Positions 16,834-24,100 of a stretch of DNA of 25,828 nucleotides are shown here, piece by piece; the first letter of the stretch is position 1, and each line of letters begins with the position of its first letter. Both the position numbers and the translations under genes were made by a program. Under the pieces are notes generated by a model. The model searched no databases. It was not told where the DNA came from and worked only from the letters and a program-made list of their open reading frames with translations. Source of the stretch: a virus; IMG/VR virus record IMGVR_UViG_3300028840_001914, positions 1 through 25,828 of that record. One strand, 5' to 3'.

Positions 16834-17336
16834 TTTTTCTTCCCCTGCATGGCCTTCTTCTCGGCCTCTAACATCTTCTTGACGGTCTTTATTTCTTCAT
16901 CTATCTTACCGACAGGTAAGTTTTCGGGTACCTTATATCCTTTAACACCGGACTCAACCTTACGTAACCATTTCATTTTAGCTTCGGGAGTCATCTTCTC
17001 TCCCATAGGCCCTCTCGTCTTTTCTAGGGCATCTTCCCATTTCTTAGGAGAATCAAGCACCTCTACCTTACCATCTTTCCTAAAAGGGTTACGTCTTGTA
17101 GGCTTTGGTGTCATAGTAGATGCCATTACAGGTGAGTCTCCCGGATCTCTTAATAAGGAATGTCCAGTAGATATGGCAGCAGCAAGTCCTGCGGCAGGCT
17201 TTTCAAGTCCGTATTCTGAAGCTTTGTTAACTCCAGTTTGTAGAAGGTCTGACAGTTTACGAGATTCTTCCTGGAAAGATTTCTGTTTCTTTTCCTGTGC
17301 CTTCTTGGCTGTTTTCATTGTCTCGTCAAGTACCAT
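16830..17336 (-). CDS. Basic 168-residue protein of unknown function
   Basis: 168 residues, Lys-rich at both ends: the N-terminal helix contains AKKAQEKKQKSFQEESRKL, and the C-terminus ends EKKAMQGKKK. The middle has a Gly/Ala-rich stretch near 45-60 and a Pro/Arg segment TPKPTRRNPFRKDGK near 77-92. No membrane segment, cysteine or catalytic motif. The strong positive charge could serve nucleic-acid or acidic-protein binding; the acidic 65-residue protein is two genes downstream. The start follows GGGAG. Function not recognised. Confidence 0.65.
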   Translation of the reverse strand: MVLDETMKTAKKAQEKKQKSFQEESRKLSDLLQTGVNKASEYGLEKPAAGLAAAISTGHSLLRDPGDSPVMASTMTPKPTRRNPFRKDGKVEVLDSPKKWEDALEKTRGPMGEKMTPEAKMKWLRKVESGVKGYKVPENLPVGKIDEEIKTVKKMLEAEKKAMQGKKK

Positions 17337-17340
17337 CTAC

Positions 17341-18315
17341 TTACTCCCTACCGTATTCTCTTAATAGCCAATCTACGAATATTAAATCCCCACCACTATG
17401 TACCTGAAAAGGTCTATTATCAAAGCACCCAGGCTGTAGCCCCTTATCTGAATCATCTCGCTGAGTTGCCCACCCCTCACACCTGTCTGTTGTGTTTGGT
17501 AATCTATGTGCAGGATATATTCTATCGTCTATTTTAGGCCAAGGTCGGTCAATGCCAAACTTCCGGGCAGCAGCTACGTAGAGCAAATTCTCTGGATTTT
17601 CTGTGCTGACTTTCTCTAGCAGGTCAAGTTGACTGTCTGTTAGTCCATCATTGACTTCACTTAGCAATAGTAAATATAATACCAATAAGTGGTTTTGGAA
17701 ACCCCCCGGAGGATTTTTTTCCAAGACTATAGGGAAAAATCTGGCTGAATAATCTTTGCTGGACAGTTTATGTAACATCCTAGCTAACAGGCTAATATAA
17801 TTAGAGGACATTAGAGACGCTAAGCTGTTATCGGCTTCCTTTACCTTACCCATTATCCAACTGTTTTTACTGCCATAATTCCACAGATCCTGTAACATTT
17901 GGATATCTTTATTGTAATACGCTGCAAACATAACGCCCAAGATCATATCTCGGCTGATGCGAGACTTCGATTCTCCAGTCTCGTAACAGTCACTATATGC
18001 TAATGGCCTTCTATACCATTCCCCAGGATCCTTTTCGGCAGCACGTAAATCTACCGAAATGCCAGCAACACTAATAAGACTACTAAAAAGTAGACTATCA
18101 CAATGTTTGTAATCAATGAATCCATGATTATCTTGTACACCTTCGGTGCTACCTATGAGGGATCGGTAAGTCATCGCCCTGGCAGCAATCTGCTCTGGTA
18201 CACTTATTGTCCTTGGCTTTGTCTTCTTTCCGCACCCAGAAGTAATCCATAGATTTAGCAATAGCAAAAGCAGTATTCGCAGTATTTTCATATAATTTAT
18301 AGGAGCATACATCAC
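17341..18315 (-). CDS. Lipoprotein with large soluble domain
   Basis: 324 residues from GTG 18315; ATG 18312 is the next codon, and AAGGA stands 8-11 bases above both. An ATG at 18291 lacks a ribosome site. The N-terminus carries a signal peptide (KILRILLLLLLNLWI) and lipobox TSGC, so the mature protein would start with Cys and be lipid-anchored. The remaining ~295 residues are helical with conserved-looking elements: YKHCDSLLFSSLISVAG, GEWYRRPL, SRISRDMILGVMFAAYYN, and a C-terminal GWATQRDD/HSGGDLIFVDWLL. Four further cysteines may form disulphides in the periplasm. The enzymatic family is not recognised. A phage-encoded lipoprotein may act in superinfection exclusion, lysis or the cell surface. 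It overlaps the zinc-ribbon gene by 167 bases. Confidence 0.72.
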   Translation of the reverse strand: MMYAPINYMKILRILLLLLLNLWITSGCGKKTKPRTISVPEQIAARAMTYRSLIGSTEGVQDNHGFIDYKHCDSLLFSSLISVAGISVDLRAAEKDPGEWYRRPLAYSDCYETGESKSRISRDMILGVMFAAYYNKDIQMLQDLWNYGSKNSWIMGKVKEADNSLASLMSSNYISLLARMLHKLSSKDYSARFFPIVLEKNPPGGFQNHLLVLYLLLLSEVNDGLTDSQLDLLEKVSTENPENLLYVAAARKFGIDRPWPKIDDRIYPAHRLPNTTDRCEGWATQRDDSDKGLQPGCFDNRPFQVHSGGDLIFVDWLLREYGRE

Positions 18316-18382
18316 AGTGATATTCCTTATCGATTTTAGTAAATGTCTGAGTTTTTACACAGTTAGGGCAGTATAAGTTCAT
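18149..18382 (-). CDS. Small zinc-ribbon protein
   Basis: 77 residues. CPNC at positions 5-8 and CDVC at 23-26 form a CxxC-x14-CxxC zinc ribbon. The C-terminal half contains CTRADCC, a less usual cluster. The ATG forms TAATG with the stop of the 412-residue fibre gene, and GGAG lies eight bases upstream, so translation is well supported. About 55 of 77 codons overlap the start of the lipoprotein gene in a different frame. The ribbon itself (residues 1-30) is mostly upstream of the overlap, so the C-terminal part may be the one shaped by overprinting. Zinc ribbons often bind nucleic acid or protein; role unknown. Confidence 0.65.
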   Translation of the reverse strand: MNLYCPNCVKTQTFTKIDKEYHCDVCSYKLYENTANTAFAIAKSMDYFWVRKEDKAKDNKCTRADCCQGDDLPIPHR

Positions 18383-19620
18383 TAACTATTCTCCAGTGCG
18401 TCTACTTTAGCTGATAACTCTTGAATTGCCTTTACTAATATAGGCACAATAAGATGATAGGCAATGCCATCAGGATTGCCTTCACCGTCCAGTGCTACTA
18501 CTTCTGGAACAACAACATTTACTTCTTCAGCTATCATTCCAATAGTTTGATAATCACTATCGTTTTCTGTGTAGCTGACTGCCCGTAAGGCTTCAACAGT
18601 AGATAGTCCATAAGTTAAATCAACTATATCCTTTTTATACTTAAGGGAAGAACTATTCCTATGTAACCTGCCTCCATTACTAGTATCCCAAAGAATAGGA
18701 ACACCTACAGCACTATTCCTCATATTGGCAGCAAATATATCTCCACCAGAATCTACTTTAAGTAACTCGGCAGAACCTCCATTACTTTCTACTAAAAATG
18801 GTGTACCAGAAAGATCACTATCTAGTACATGCAGGATACCAGAAGGATTATCAGTACCAATGCCTACGTTACCTCCCTGCCTAATTGTAAAGTACTTATT
18901 ATTATTATTGACATTATCATCAATAAAAAAGAAATCCTGCCCACCGGTAGTACTGCCATCAATCCCTGCAAACCAATTAGCAGCGTCATTACCCATTTGA
19001 AGACTTACTCTTTGATTAGAACCTTGTGCTCTTATCTTTATAGGAGCAACAGAAGTACCTGAACCACTATCAGTATGTCTTACTGCTAAGTGGTTGGAGG
19101 AGCTTATAGCAGTCTCACCAATGCCTACTTTACCTGGCTGAGTTATTGTAAAAACATCAGCATTAGCATCCGTTCCCCAAGTAAGTCTTTGGTTGCTGGC
19201 AGTTGCATTGTTAATATGGTTCATAAAAAACCGAACAGCAGTACTATCATTAGTAACTCCAGTAAACGTTTTATCTCCTGCAAACGTCTGTGCTCCAGTT
19301 GACACTACACCTTGTTGAGTAGAGGATGCTAGTGAAGCAAACAGTCCAGCCTCAGTTGTAGCAAGTATACGTACTTGGCCAGTCCCACCTGTAAGTGAAG
19401 CCAGTCCATTTTCTAATATTTGTGTACTAGTTACAGTAACATAGTTACCGGAATCTAGCTGTTCCCATTCACCTCCGGGTAGTAATTCCCGAAGTACTAT
19501 AGTCTGTGTAGGGACTACTCCCAAGTTATGATCAGTATCTGTAAACCCTGAAGCAGTAATCGAACCACTATCATATGTTTTACTTACTGCTATATTTAAT
19601 GAATCTGATAACTTACCCAT
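18382..19620 (-). CDS. Fibre protein with S74 intramolecular chaperone (third in tandem)
   Basis: 412 residues. Residues 1-120 are a beta-rich unit unlike the other two fibres and include STGAQTFAGDKTFTG. Two GxVGIG repeats follow (near 165 and 252). The C-terminal 89 residues are an S74-type chaperone: SSLKYKKDIVDL at about 324, GMIAEEV at about 362, and VKAIQELSAKVDALENS forming the terminal helix. Ser324 and Lys329 match the self-cleaving Ser-Lys spacing (Ser, +5 Lys) of S74 domains. Such domains trimerise the fibre and are then cut off. The gene overlaps the 365-residue gene by eight bases (ATGGGTAA), with GAGGAG above it. It probably encodes a tail fibre or spike subunit for host recognition. 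Confidence 0.78.
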   Translation of the reverse strand: MGKLSDSLNIAVSKTYDSGSITASGFTDTDHNLGVVPTQTIVLRELLPGGEWEQLDSGNYVTVTSTQILENGLASLTGGTGQVRILATTEAGLFASLASSTQQGVVSTGAQTFAGDKTFTGVTNDSTAVRFFMNHINNATASNQRLTWGTDANADVFTITQPGKVGIGETAISSSNHLAVRHTDSGSGTSVAPIKIRAQGSNQRVSLQMGNDAANWFAGIDGSTTGGQDFFFIDDNVNNNNKYFTIRQGGNVGIGTDNPSGILHVLDSDLSGTPFLVESNGGSAELLKVDSGGDIFAANMRNSAVGVPILWDTSNGGRLHRNSSSLKYKKDIVDLTYGLSTVEALRAVSYTENDSDYQTIGMIAEEVNVVVPEVVALDGEGNPDGIAYHLIVPILVKAIQELSAKVDALENS

Positions 19621-20778
19621 TAACTTGCTCCTCTAGTTGATCTACTTTCGCTGATAACTCTTGAATTGCTTTAAATGTAATACCTAATGCAGCCCCTACA
19701 TCTACATGCCAAGTATTCTTACTTTCAGTATCTATATTTCCGTTTTCATCCCTAGGAGCAGAAATCATAGAAGGTATGTACTGAATCGCTTCTTGTGCTA
19801 AAAAGCCTGTAAACGTACCTCTACAATTTTTAATAAAACCCCCTAAATCTGTAGCCTCATTCCAAGTAAAGTCTACTAGTCTTAAAGAGTTAATACTATT
19901 TAAAGCATTTAACTGACTGTCTCTAATATTTTCTTTTAATCTATAATCAGAAGATACTTGTATTGCAGCATTACCGATATACATTGTCGTAGAGCCTGAA
20001 CCATTGGGCGAAGTCGCAAACTCATTATTTCCAGTCACTGCCGAAATATACATACTTGTACTAAAGTAACCCCTACCTTCTACATGTAATTTAGTATTTA
20101 TATTAGGACTACTAGTACCAATGCCTACATTACCTCCATCCGTAATAGTCATTCTAGGTGTAAATGTATTTGCAAATAGGTTAGAGTCAGTTGAACTACT
20201 ATTAGTACCGAACTCCCAATTACCGTTAACTGCTTGAATGGCAAATGAACGGTAGGTAGAACCTGATATGGCTTCTCCTATGGCAAAACCCGGAGCAGCA
20301 GCAGTATTATCAAACTGAAAAGAAGGAATTGTAGAAAGATCACTATCTATTGATAAAACATGAGGAGGATTACTAGTACCAATGCCTACCTCACCTCCAT
20401 CCTTGATGACCATTTTAGTGGAAGGAGCAGCATTATAAGTAGTACTAGTCTTAAACTCGAATCTACCTCCCTGACTTCCATCTCTCAAACCTACTAGGGT
20501 TACCCCATTAGTAGCACCACCGGCTATCCATCTAATAGCATTACCTTCATTAGTACTACCATTATTATTTTCTAATATTATAGTCTCTTTTACACCACCA
20601 AATAGTAGGTCTTTAATATGAAGTTTTTCAGAAGGATCACTTTCTCCAATGCCTACGTTACCTTCAAGAATGATATCTCCACCATCCTGACTCTTAATTA
20701 TTTTAGCCATTAGCTGTTCTCCAATGTTTCTATTCTTGATAGTAGTTCGTCATTCTTATCTGATAACTCTTGAATTGC
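18411..20778 (-). repeat. Identical 19-base island in three chaperone domains
   Basis: The plus-strand 19-mer ctgataactcttgaattgc occurs at 18411-18429, 19651-19669 and 20760-20778. It encodes AIQELS plus the first base of the next codon, at the end of each S74 chaperone. All six codons are identical among three otherwise diverged genes. Confidence 0.9.
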
Positions 20779-21537
20779 ATTTACTAGCATAGGTACTAAA
20801 TCTTTTGCTGTAAAAGTATTACAGTCAGCTAAGCCCAACTGTTCTCTCTGGCTAACAATATTTGGATCAACTAAAGCTACTTCCTGGGCAATAAACCCCG
20901 GATGAACCTTTCCCCCATCGTTCATATCGCTGTTGGTTTTCCAGGTAAAAGTGACTGGATTCAAAGAGTTAACTTCAGATAATCCTTTTGTGTAATTATG
21001 GATATTTTCTTTAAGTCTAGAATCAGAGGTACCTGCTATTATAATACCGTTTGCATCTGTAGCTAATGGGTCCGTAGAGGTAAGTTGATTTATGACAACT
21101 TTACTGTCACCTCTAACTTCAAACGTAGTCTGTGCAAATCCATTAGTACATACTAAACTATAATCACTAGATGTGACCCCTCCGGTACTGGCCCGAATTG
21201 CAGTACTACCTCCACCAGGACCATTTACCTGTAATTTGGCACCAGGAATACTAATACCAATGCCTACGTTACCGGAGGGAATTATATTTAATGCCGGAGA
21301 ATTATTATTAAGTAATGAAAGAGTGTTATTATTAAACTCAAGACCTGCATATGTATTACTTCCAGAGTTTCCATTAGAAAGGAAAAGGTTGGCAGGGTTA
21401 CCGGCCTGACTAGAAATCATTACCTCTGTTCTACCCGAAGACTCTACCCATAATTCTGTCTCTGCCCTACTAGATAGTCCACTATCTCCGTTTTTTATGT
21501 GTACGTTGTTCTCAGGACTACTAGTACCAATGCCTAC
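18857..21537 (-). repeat. Seven identical 11-base islands encoding VGIG
   Basis: The plus-strand 11-mer ccaatgcctac starts at 18857, 19118, 20118, 20379, 20646, 21257 and 21527, spread over three fibre genes (two, three and two copies). It encodes the VGIG core of every GxVGIG repeat in the window, always with the same codons (GTA GGC ATT GG). Copies at 20118, 20379 and 21527 share a longer core including actagta upstream. Confidence 0.9.
19613..20710 (-). CDS. Fibre protein with S74 intramolecular chaperone (second in tandem)
   Basis: 365 residues. It starts MAKIIKSQDGGDIILEGNVG, so it lacks a separate N-terminal attachment domain and begins almost directly with a GxVGIG repeat. Three such repeats occur (near 16, 108 and 198). 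The last 112 residues are an S74 chaperone: SDYRLKENI at about 254, VDFTWNEA, GFLAQEA, and KAIQELSAKVDQLEEQ as terminal helix. Ser254 and Lys259 keep the catalytic spacing. The gene is coupled to the 1087-residue fibre by TAATG with GGAG upstream. Without an attachment domain it may bind another fibre, act as a distal tip, or be a recombined cassette. Confidence 0.78.
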   Translation of the reverse strand: MAKIIKSQDGGDIILEGNVGIGESDPSEKLHIKDLLFGGVKETIILENNNGSTNEGNAIRWIAGGATNGVTLVGLRDGSQGGRFEFKTSTTYNAAPSTKMVIKDGGEVGIGTSNPPHVLSIDSDLSTIPSFQFDNTAAAPGFAIGEAISGSTYRSFAIQAVNGNWEFGTNSSSTDSNLFANTFTPRMTITDGGNVGIGTSSPNINTKLHVEGRGYFSTSMYISAVTGNNEFATSPNGSGSTTMYIGNAAIQVSSDYRLKENIRDSQLNALNSINSLRLVDFTWNEATDLGGFIKNCRGTFTGFLAQEAIQYIPSMISAPRDENGNIDTESKNTWHVDVGAALGITFKAIQELSAKVDQLEEQVNG

Positions 21538-23973
21538 TCGACTATTTGTCATATCAATGGACATTTGAGTTTCACCTACAAGGTCATTAAATTTAGTAAC
21601 CCCTGCACCATGTACTATTCTTAATCCGTCATTAAATCCAGTACCTGTACTATTACGTAAATATATGGAAGAAGCAGTTGTTCCTGTATTGTTAGTCCAT
21701 ATATCTAATGCAACTTCAGTATTATCATTCTTAATGATTTCTAATTCATTAGCGTTCTGAGGATTGTTACCTATAGATAACACCCCAGTATGATTAGTAT
21801 TACCGCTAATTCCACCTGATAACGTAGTAGCTGCAGTAAAGTCATTAGTACCTGTCCACGTATTGTTACCGGCAAGTAAGGTATCTGAAGGGTCTTCACC
21901 AAGTACTCCCGGCCTTTCAATAGACCAGTTGGCAGCTCCAGCGTTACCGGACAATTTAACCCAACCATCAGATACATCAATGATAAAAGATTCAGCAACA
22001 TTGTCTATAGATTCTCCACCATTAGGAGTAATCGTAATATTATTAACTGAAGCATTATTATCTTTGTCCATTACCCAGATAACTTGGTCTTCCAATTGTG
22101 CAGACAATTCAGGTAAGGCTATTGTACGTGCATCAGTCCCTGTGTCAACAAGATAAGTATTTCCATTGGTTGCAGCGGTAGAGGCCGTACTAGTAACTAT
22201 AACACCGAGAGAAGCACCTCCGCTACCGGACCCGCCAACCACTTGCCAACGTTTAGTCTCACTATTATATACTAAGATAACGGAAGCTTGATTAGCGACC
22301 ACAAGGTCTGTTTGAGTTCCTGTACGTATACGTTCCTCAGCCTCAGTAATACTACCGTCTTCATTCTTAATAGTTACTCCACCAGTTAACTCTACAGTCA
22401 TAATATAGATATCGGACTGAGCATTAGTGATGCCTCGTAAGATATTATCAGTTCCAGCTATTATCTTATGTAGTCCATCTTGTGTAGCAAAATTTACAGG
22501 ACCACTGGCAGGAAGGTTAATTAAATCAGTAGTTACCGCAATATCGTCTATAAGTGCATTAGTTAGTAAGTTACCTTGCATGTCTACAGAGCCGCCAATA
22601 GCTCCACCTGCCTTGTCATACTTTAAATCTAAAGCCGTTTGGGTAGCTGTACTTATAGGCTTGTCAACATCGCTAGTGTTATCAACATTAGATAACCCTA
22701 CTTGATCTTTACTGATTGTTTTATTGGTAAGTTCCTGAGCTCCATCGATAGTTACGATATCCCCAGCAGTAGTTCCACCTACAGTATTACCATCTAACTG
22801 GTTGATTTCACTAGAAGTAGCAGTTACTGAAACTCCAGTCTCATTTATTTCTGGTAATGTTAATTCTTTATTTGTCAGTGTTTGATCATCTGTAGTACCG
22901 ACCACATCCCCAGTTACCCCGTGAACTCCAGTAGTTAAAGTAGAGTGGGCAGATACGTCAGCGTCTATAGCAGCATCAGTTTGAGTTGTGGTGTAAGCAC
23001 CTACTTGTGCAGCAGTCACTCCATGAGGATTACTTGTGTCCCCCACGTGAGTATCTACATTTGAGAGAGCAGTTTCTACATCGACAGCTCCACCTAAGTT
23101 AGTCTTAGACGGAGTACTAATAGCTGAGGCAGCATGGGCTCCTGTAGCTTCTCCTTCATGGTCATTTAAATTACTCTGTACGGCAGCAGCATCACTAATA
23201 GCTTGGGTGGCATCAGCCTGCGCAGCCTGTACGTCAGCGTCATCAGCTAAGGTATAGCTTTTATTTTGAACAGTTAGAGTTCTTTTTGTGGCAGCATCGA
23301 TACCTGTAAGATCTAATTCTGCCTTCTTACTCGTGTCCGTGTTATCGGAAAAGTCAGGATCTATAAGGTCTTTGTTGGATAAGTCTTGGTCATCAGTCGT
23401 ACCTACTACGTCACCAGTTACCCCGTGAACTCCAGTAGTTAAGGAGGAGTGTGCAGAAACGTCGGCATCTATAGCAGCGTCTGTCTGTGCAATAGTGTAG
23501 GCATCAACCTGTGCCGCCGTTACCCCGTGAGGATTGGCCGTAGAAGCAATGTGGTTATCTTGATTAGTACCGTCAACAGATACATCTCTACCATCCACAT
23601 TTCCTGTCACGACAATATCACCCGTGACAGTAAGTGTGCCATCAAATGTGTCCGTACCCGAGTTATTTAGCTTATTATCTTGTAGGTCAGTAATATCCCC
23701 GGCAGCATTTGCAGGCAAGTTATTTAGTTGACCAGCTGTGGCTGTCACTGCCTGATCTTCATTTAGCTTAGGGTTGTTTAATCTTTTATTTTCGAGTGTT
23801 TGTGTTTCTTGTAGAGTAACAATTTCGTCATCTACCGAGTCGGGCAAGGACAATGTAAAGTCAGCCGTAGCATCCTCTGTCAGGGTAGACTTCGGTTTTA
23901 TTTCTATATTTTCGCCATCTTGGTTTACAAATACAAACCTAAACAGTTTTCGTAGACCACCTAATACATTCAT
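20710..23973 (-). CDS. Main tail fibre with S74 intramolecular chaperone (first in tandem)
   Basis: 1087 residues. The N-terminal ~100 residues (starting MNVLGGLRKLFRFVFVNQDG) are unique among the three and probably attach to the tail. Residues 147-203 and 315-371 are two copies of a 57-residue repeat. A tail-repeat motif GLSNVDNTSDVDKPISTATQ lies near 425-445. A beta-rich shaft follows, with two GxVGIG motifs, then a 105-residue S74 chaperone: SDSRLKENI at 983, VTFTWK, GFIAQEV, and NAIQELSDKNDELL. Ser983 and Lys988 match the self-cleavage pair. The shaft would be a trimer and the chaperone is cut after folding. The start has ATAAGG about nine bases above. It is the first gene after the terminator at 24006-24040. 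Confidence 0.85.
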   Translation of the reverse strand: MNVLGGLRKLFRFVFVNQDGENIEIKPKSTLTEDATADFTLSLPDSVDDEIVTLQETQTLENKRLNNPKLNEDQAVTATAGQLNNLPANAAGDITDLQDNKLNNSGTDTFDGTLTVTGDIVVTGNVDGRDVSVDGTNQDNHIASTANPHGVTAAQVDAYTIAQTDAAIDADVSAHSSLTTGVHGVTGDVVGTTDDQDLSNKDLIDPDFSDNTDTSKKAELDLTGIDAATKRTLTVQNKSYTLADDADVQAAQADATQAISDAAAVQSNLNDHEGEATGAHAASAISTPSKTNLGGAVDVETALSNVDTHVGDTSNPHGVTAAQVGAYTTTQTDAAIDADVSAHSTLTTGVHGVTGDVVGTTDDQTLTNKELTLPEINETGVSVTATSSEINQLDGNTVGGTTAGDIVTIDGAQELTNKTISKDQVGLSNVDNTSDVDKPISTATQTALDLKYDKAGGAIGGSVDMQGNLLTNALIDDIAVTTDLINLPASGPVNFATQDGLHKIIAGTDNILRGITNAQSDIYIMTVELTGGVTIKNEDGSITEAEERIRTGTQTDLVVANQASVILVYNSETKRWQVVGGSGSGGASLGVIVTSTASTAATNGNTYLVDTGTDARTIALPELSAQLEDQVIWVMDKDNNASVNNITITPNGGESIDNVAESFIIDVSDGWVKLSGNAGAANWSIERPGVLGEDPSDTLLAGNNTWTGTNDFTAATTLSGGISGNTNHTGVLSIGNNPQNANELEIIKNDNTEVALDIWTNNTGTTASSIYLRNSTGTGFNDGLRIVHGAGVTKFNDLVGETQMSIDMTNSRVGIGTSSPENNVHIKNGDSGLSSRAETELWVESSGRTEVMISSQAGNPANLFLSNGNSGSNTYAGLEFNNNTLSLLNNNSPALNIIPSGNVGIGISIPGAKLQVNGPGGGSTAIRASTGGVTSSDYSLVCTNGFAQTTFEVRGDSKVVINQLTSTDPLATDANGIIIAGTSDSRLKENIHNYTKGLSEVNSLNPVTFTWKTNSDMNDGGKVHPGFIAQEVALVDPNIVSQREQLGLADCNTFTAKDLVPMLVNAIQELSDKNDELLSRIETLENS
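22861..23031 (-). repeat. Second copy of 57-residue fibre repeat
   Basis: Encodes residues 315-371 of the main fibre, starting NPHGVTAAQVGAYTTTQTDA. It matches the copy at 23365-23535 at 50 of 57 residues, exactly 504 bases (168 codons) away. The two share long exact DNA stretches around ccagttaccccgtgaactcc. Confidence 0.9.
23365..23535 (-). repeat. First copy of 57-residue fibre repeat
   Basis: Encodes residues 147-203 of the main fibre, starting NPHGVTAAQVDAYTIAQTDA. It is the partner of 22861-23031. The 111 residues between the copies are not repeated, so the duplication is interrupted and not tandem. Confidence 0.9.
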
Positions 23974-24005
23974 CGGTCATACCTTATATGCTAATATAAA
24001 TAAAC

Positions 24006-24040
24006 AAAAAAACCTCCCCTCAAGTAAACTTTTAGGGAGG
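24006..24040 (-). terminator. Intrinsic terminator after capsid block
   Basis: On the minus strand CCTCCC pairs with GGGAGG across a 16-base loop and is followed by seven T (24012-24006). It lies between the 144-residue virion gene and the main fibre gene, and would lower fibre expression relative to capsid. The loop is large for a terminator, so it may be partial. Confidence 0.65.
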
Positions 24041-24042
24041 CA

Positions 24043-24067
24043 GTAGTGTGGAGGAGGATCACACTAC
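24043..24067 (-). promoter_or_regulatory. Perfect 8-base-pair hairpin before terminator
   Basis: gtagtgtg and cacactac (24043-24050 and 24060-24067) form a perfect stem with a 9-base loop. It stands three bases from the terminator stem, in the 3' untranslated region of the capsid-block transcript. It could stabilise that mRNA against 3' exonucleases. It has no T-run of its own. Confidence 0.6.
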
Positions 24068-24100
24068 CTAGTTCCCTATCCTATTTCTAGAAAAGGAACC

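Noticed and set aside
18857-21537. CRISPR-like array from the regularly recurring 11-mers
   Set aside because: Spacing is irregular (about 260 to 1000 bases), and all copies are in frame inside coding sequence encoding VGIG.
18382-23973. Diversity-generating retroelement acting on the fibre genes
   Set aside because: No reverse transcriptase and no template repeat with adenine-specific differences is visible. The repeats found are short exact islands and one in-frame duplication.
22979-23980. Plus-strand and other-frame open frames opposite the fibre, nozzle and internal virion genes (for example 849-base class down to 60 codons)
   Set aside because: They lie antisense to, or out of frame within, well-supported genes, lack ribosome sites, and read as low-complexity Ser/Leu-rich shadow translations.
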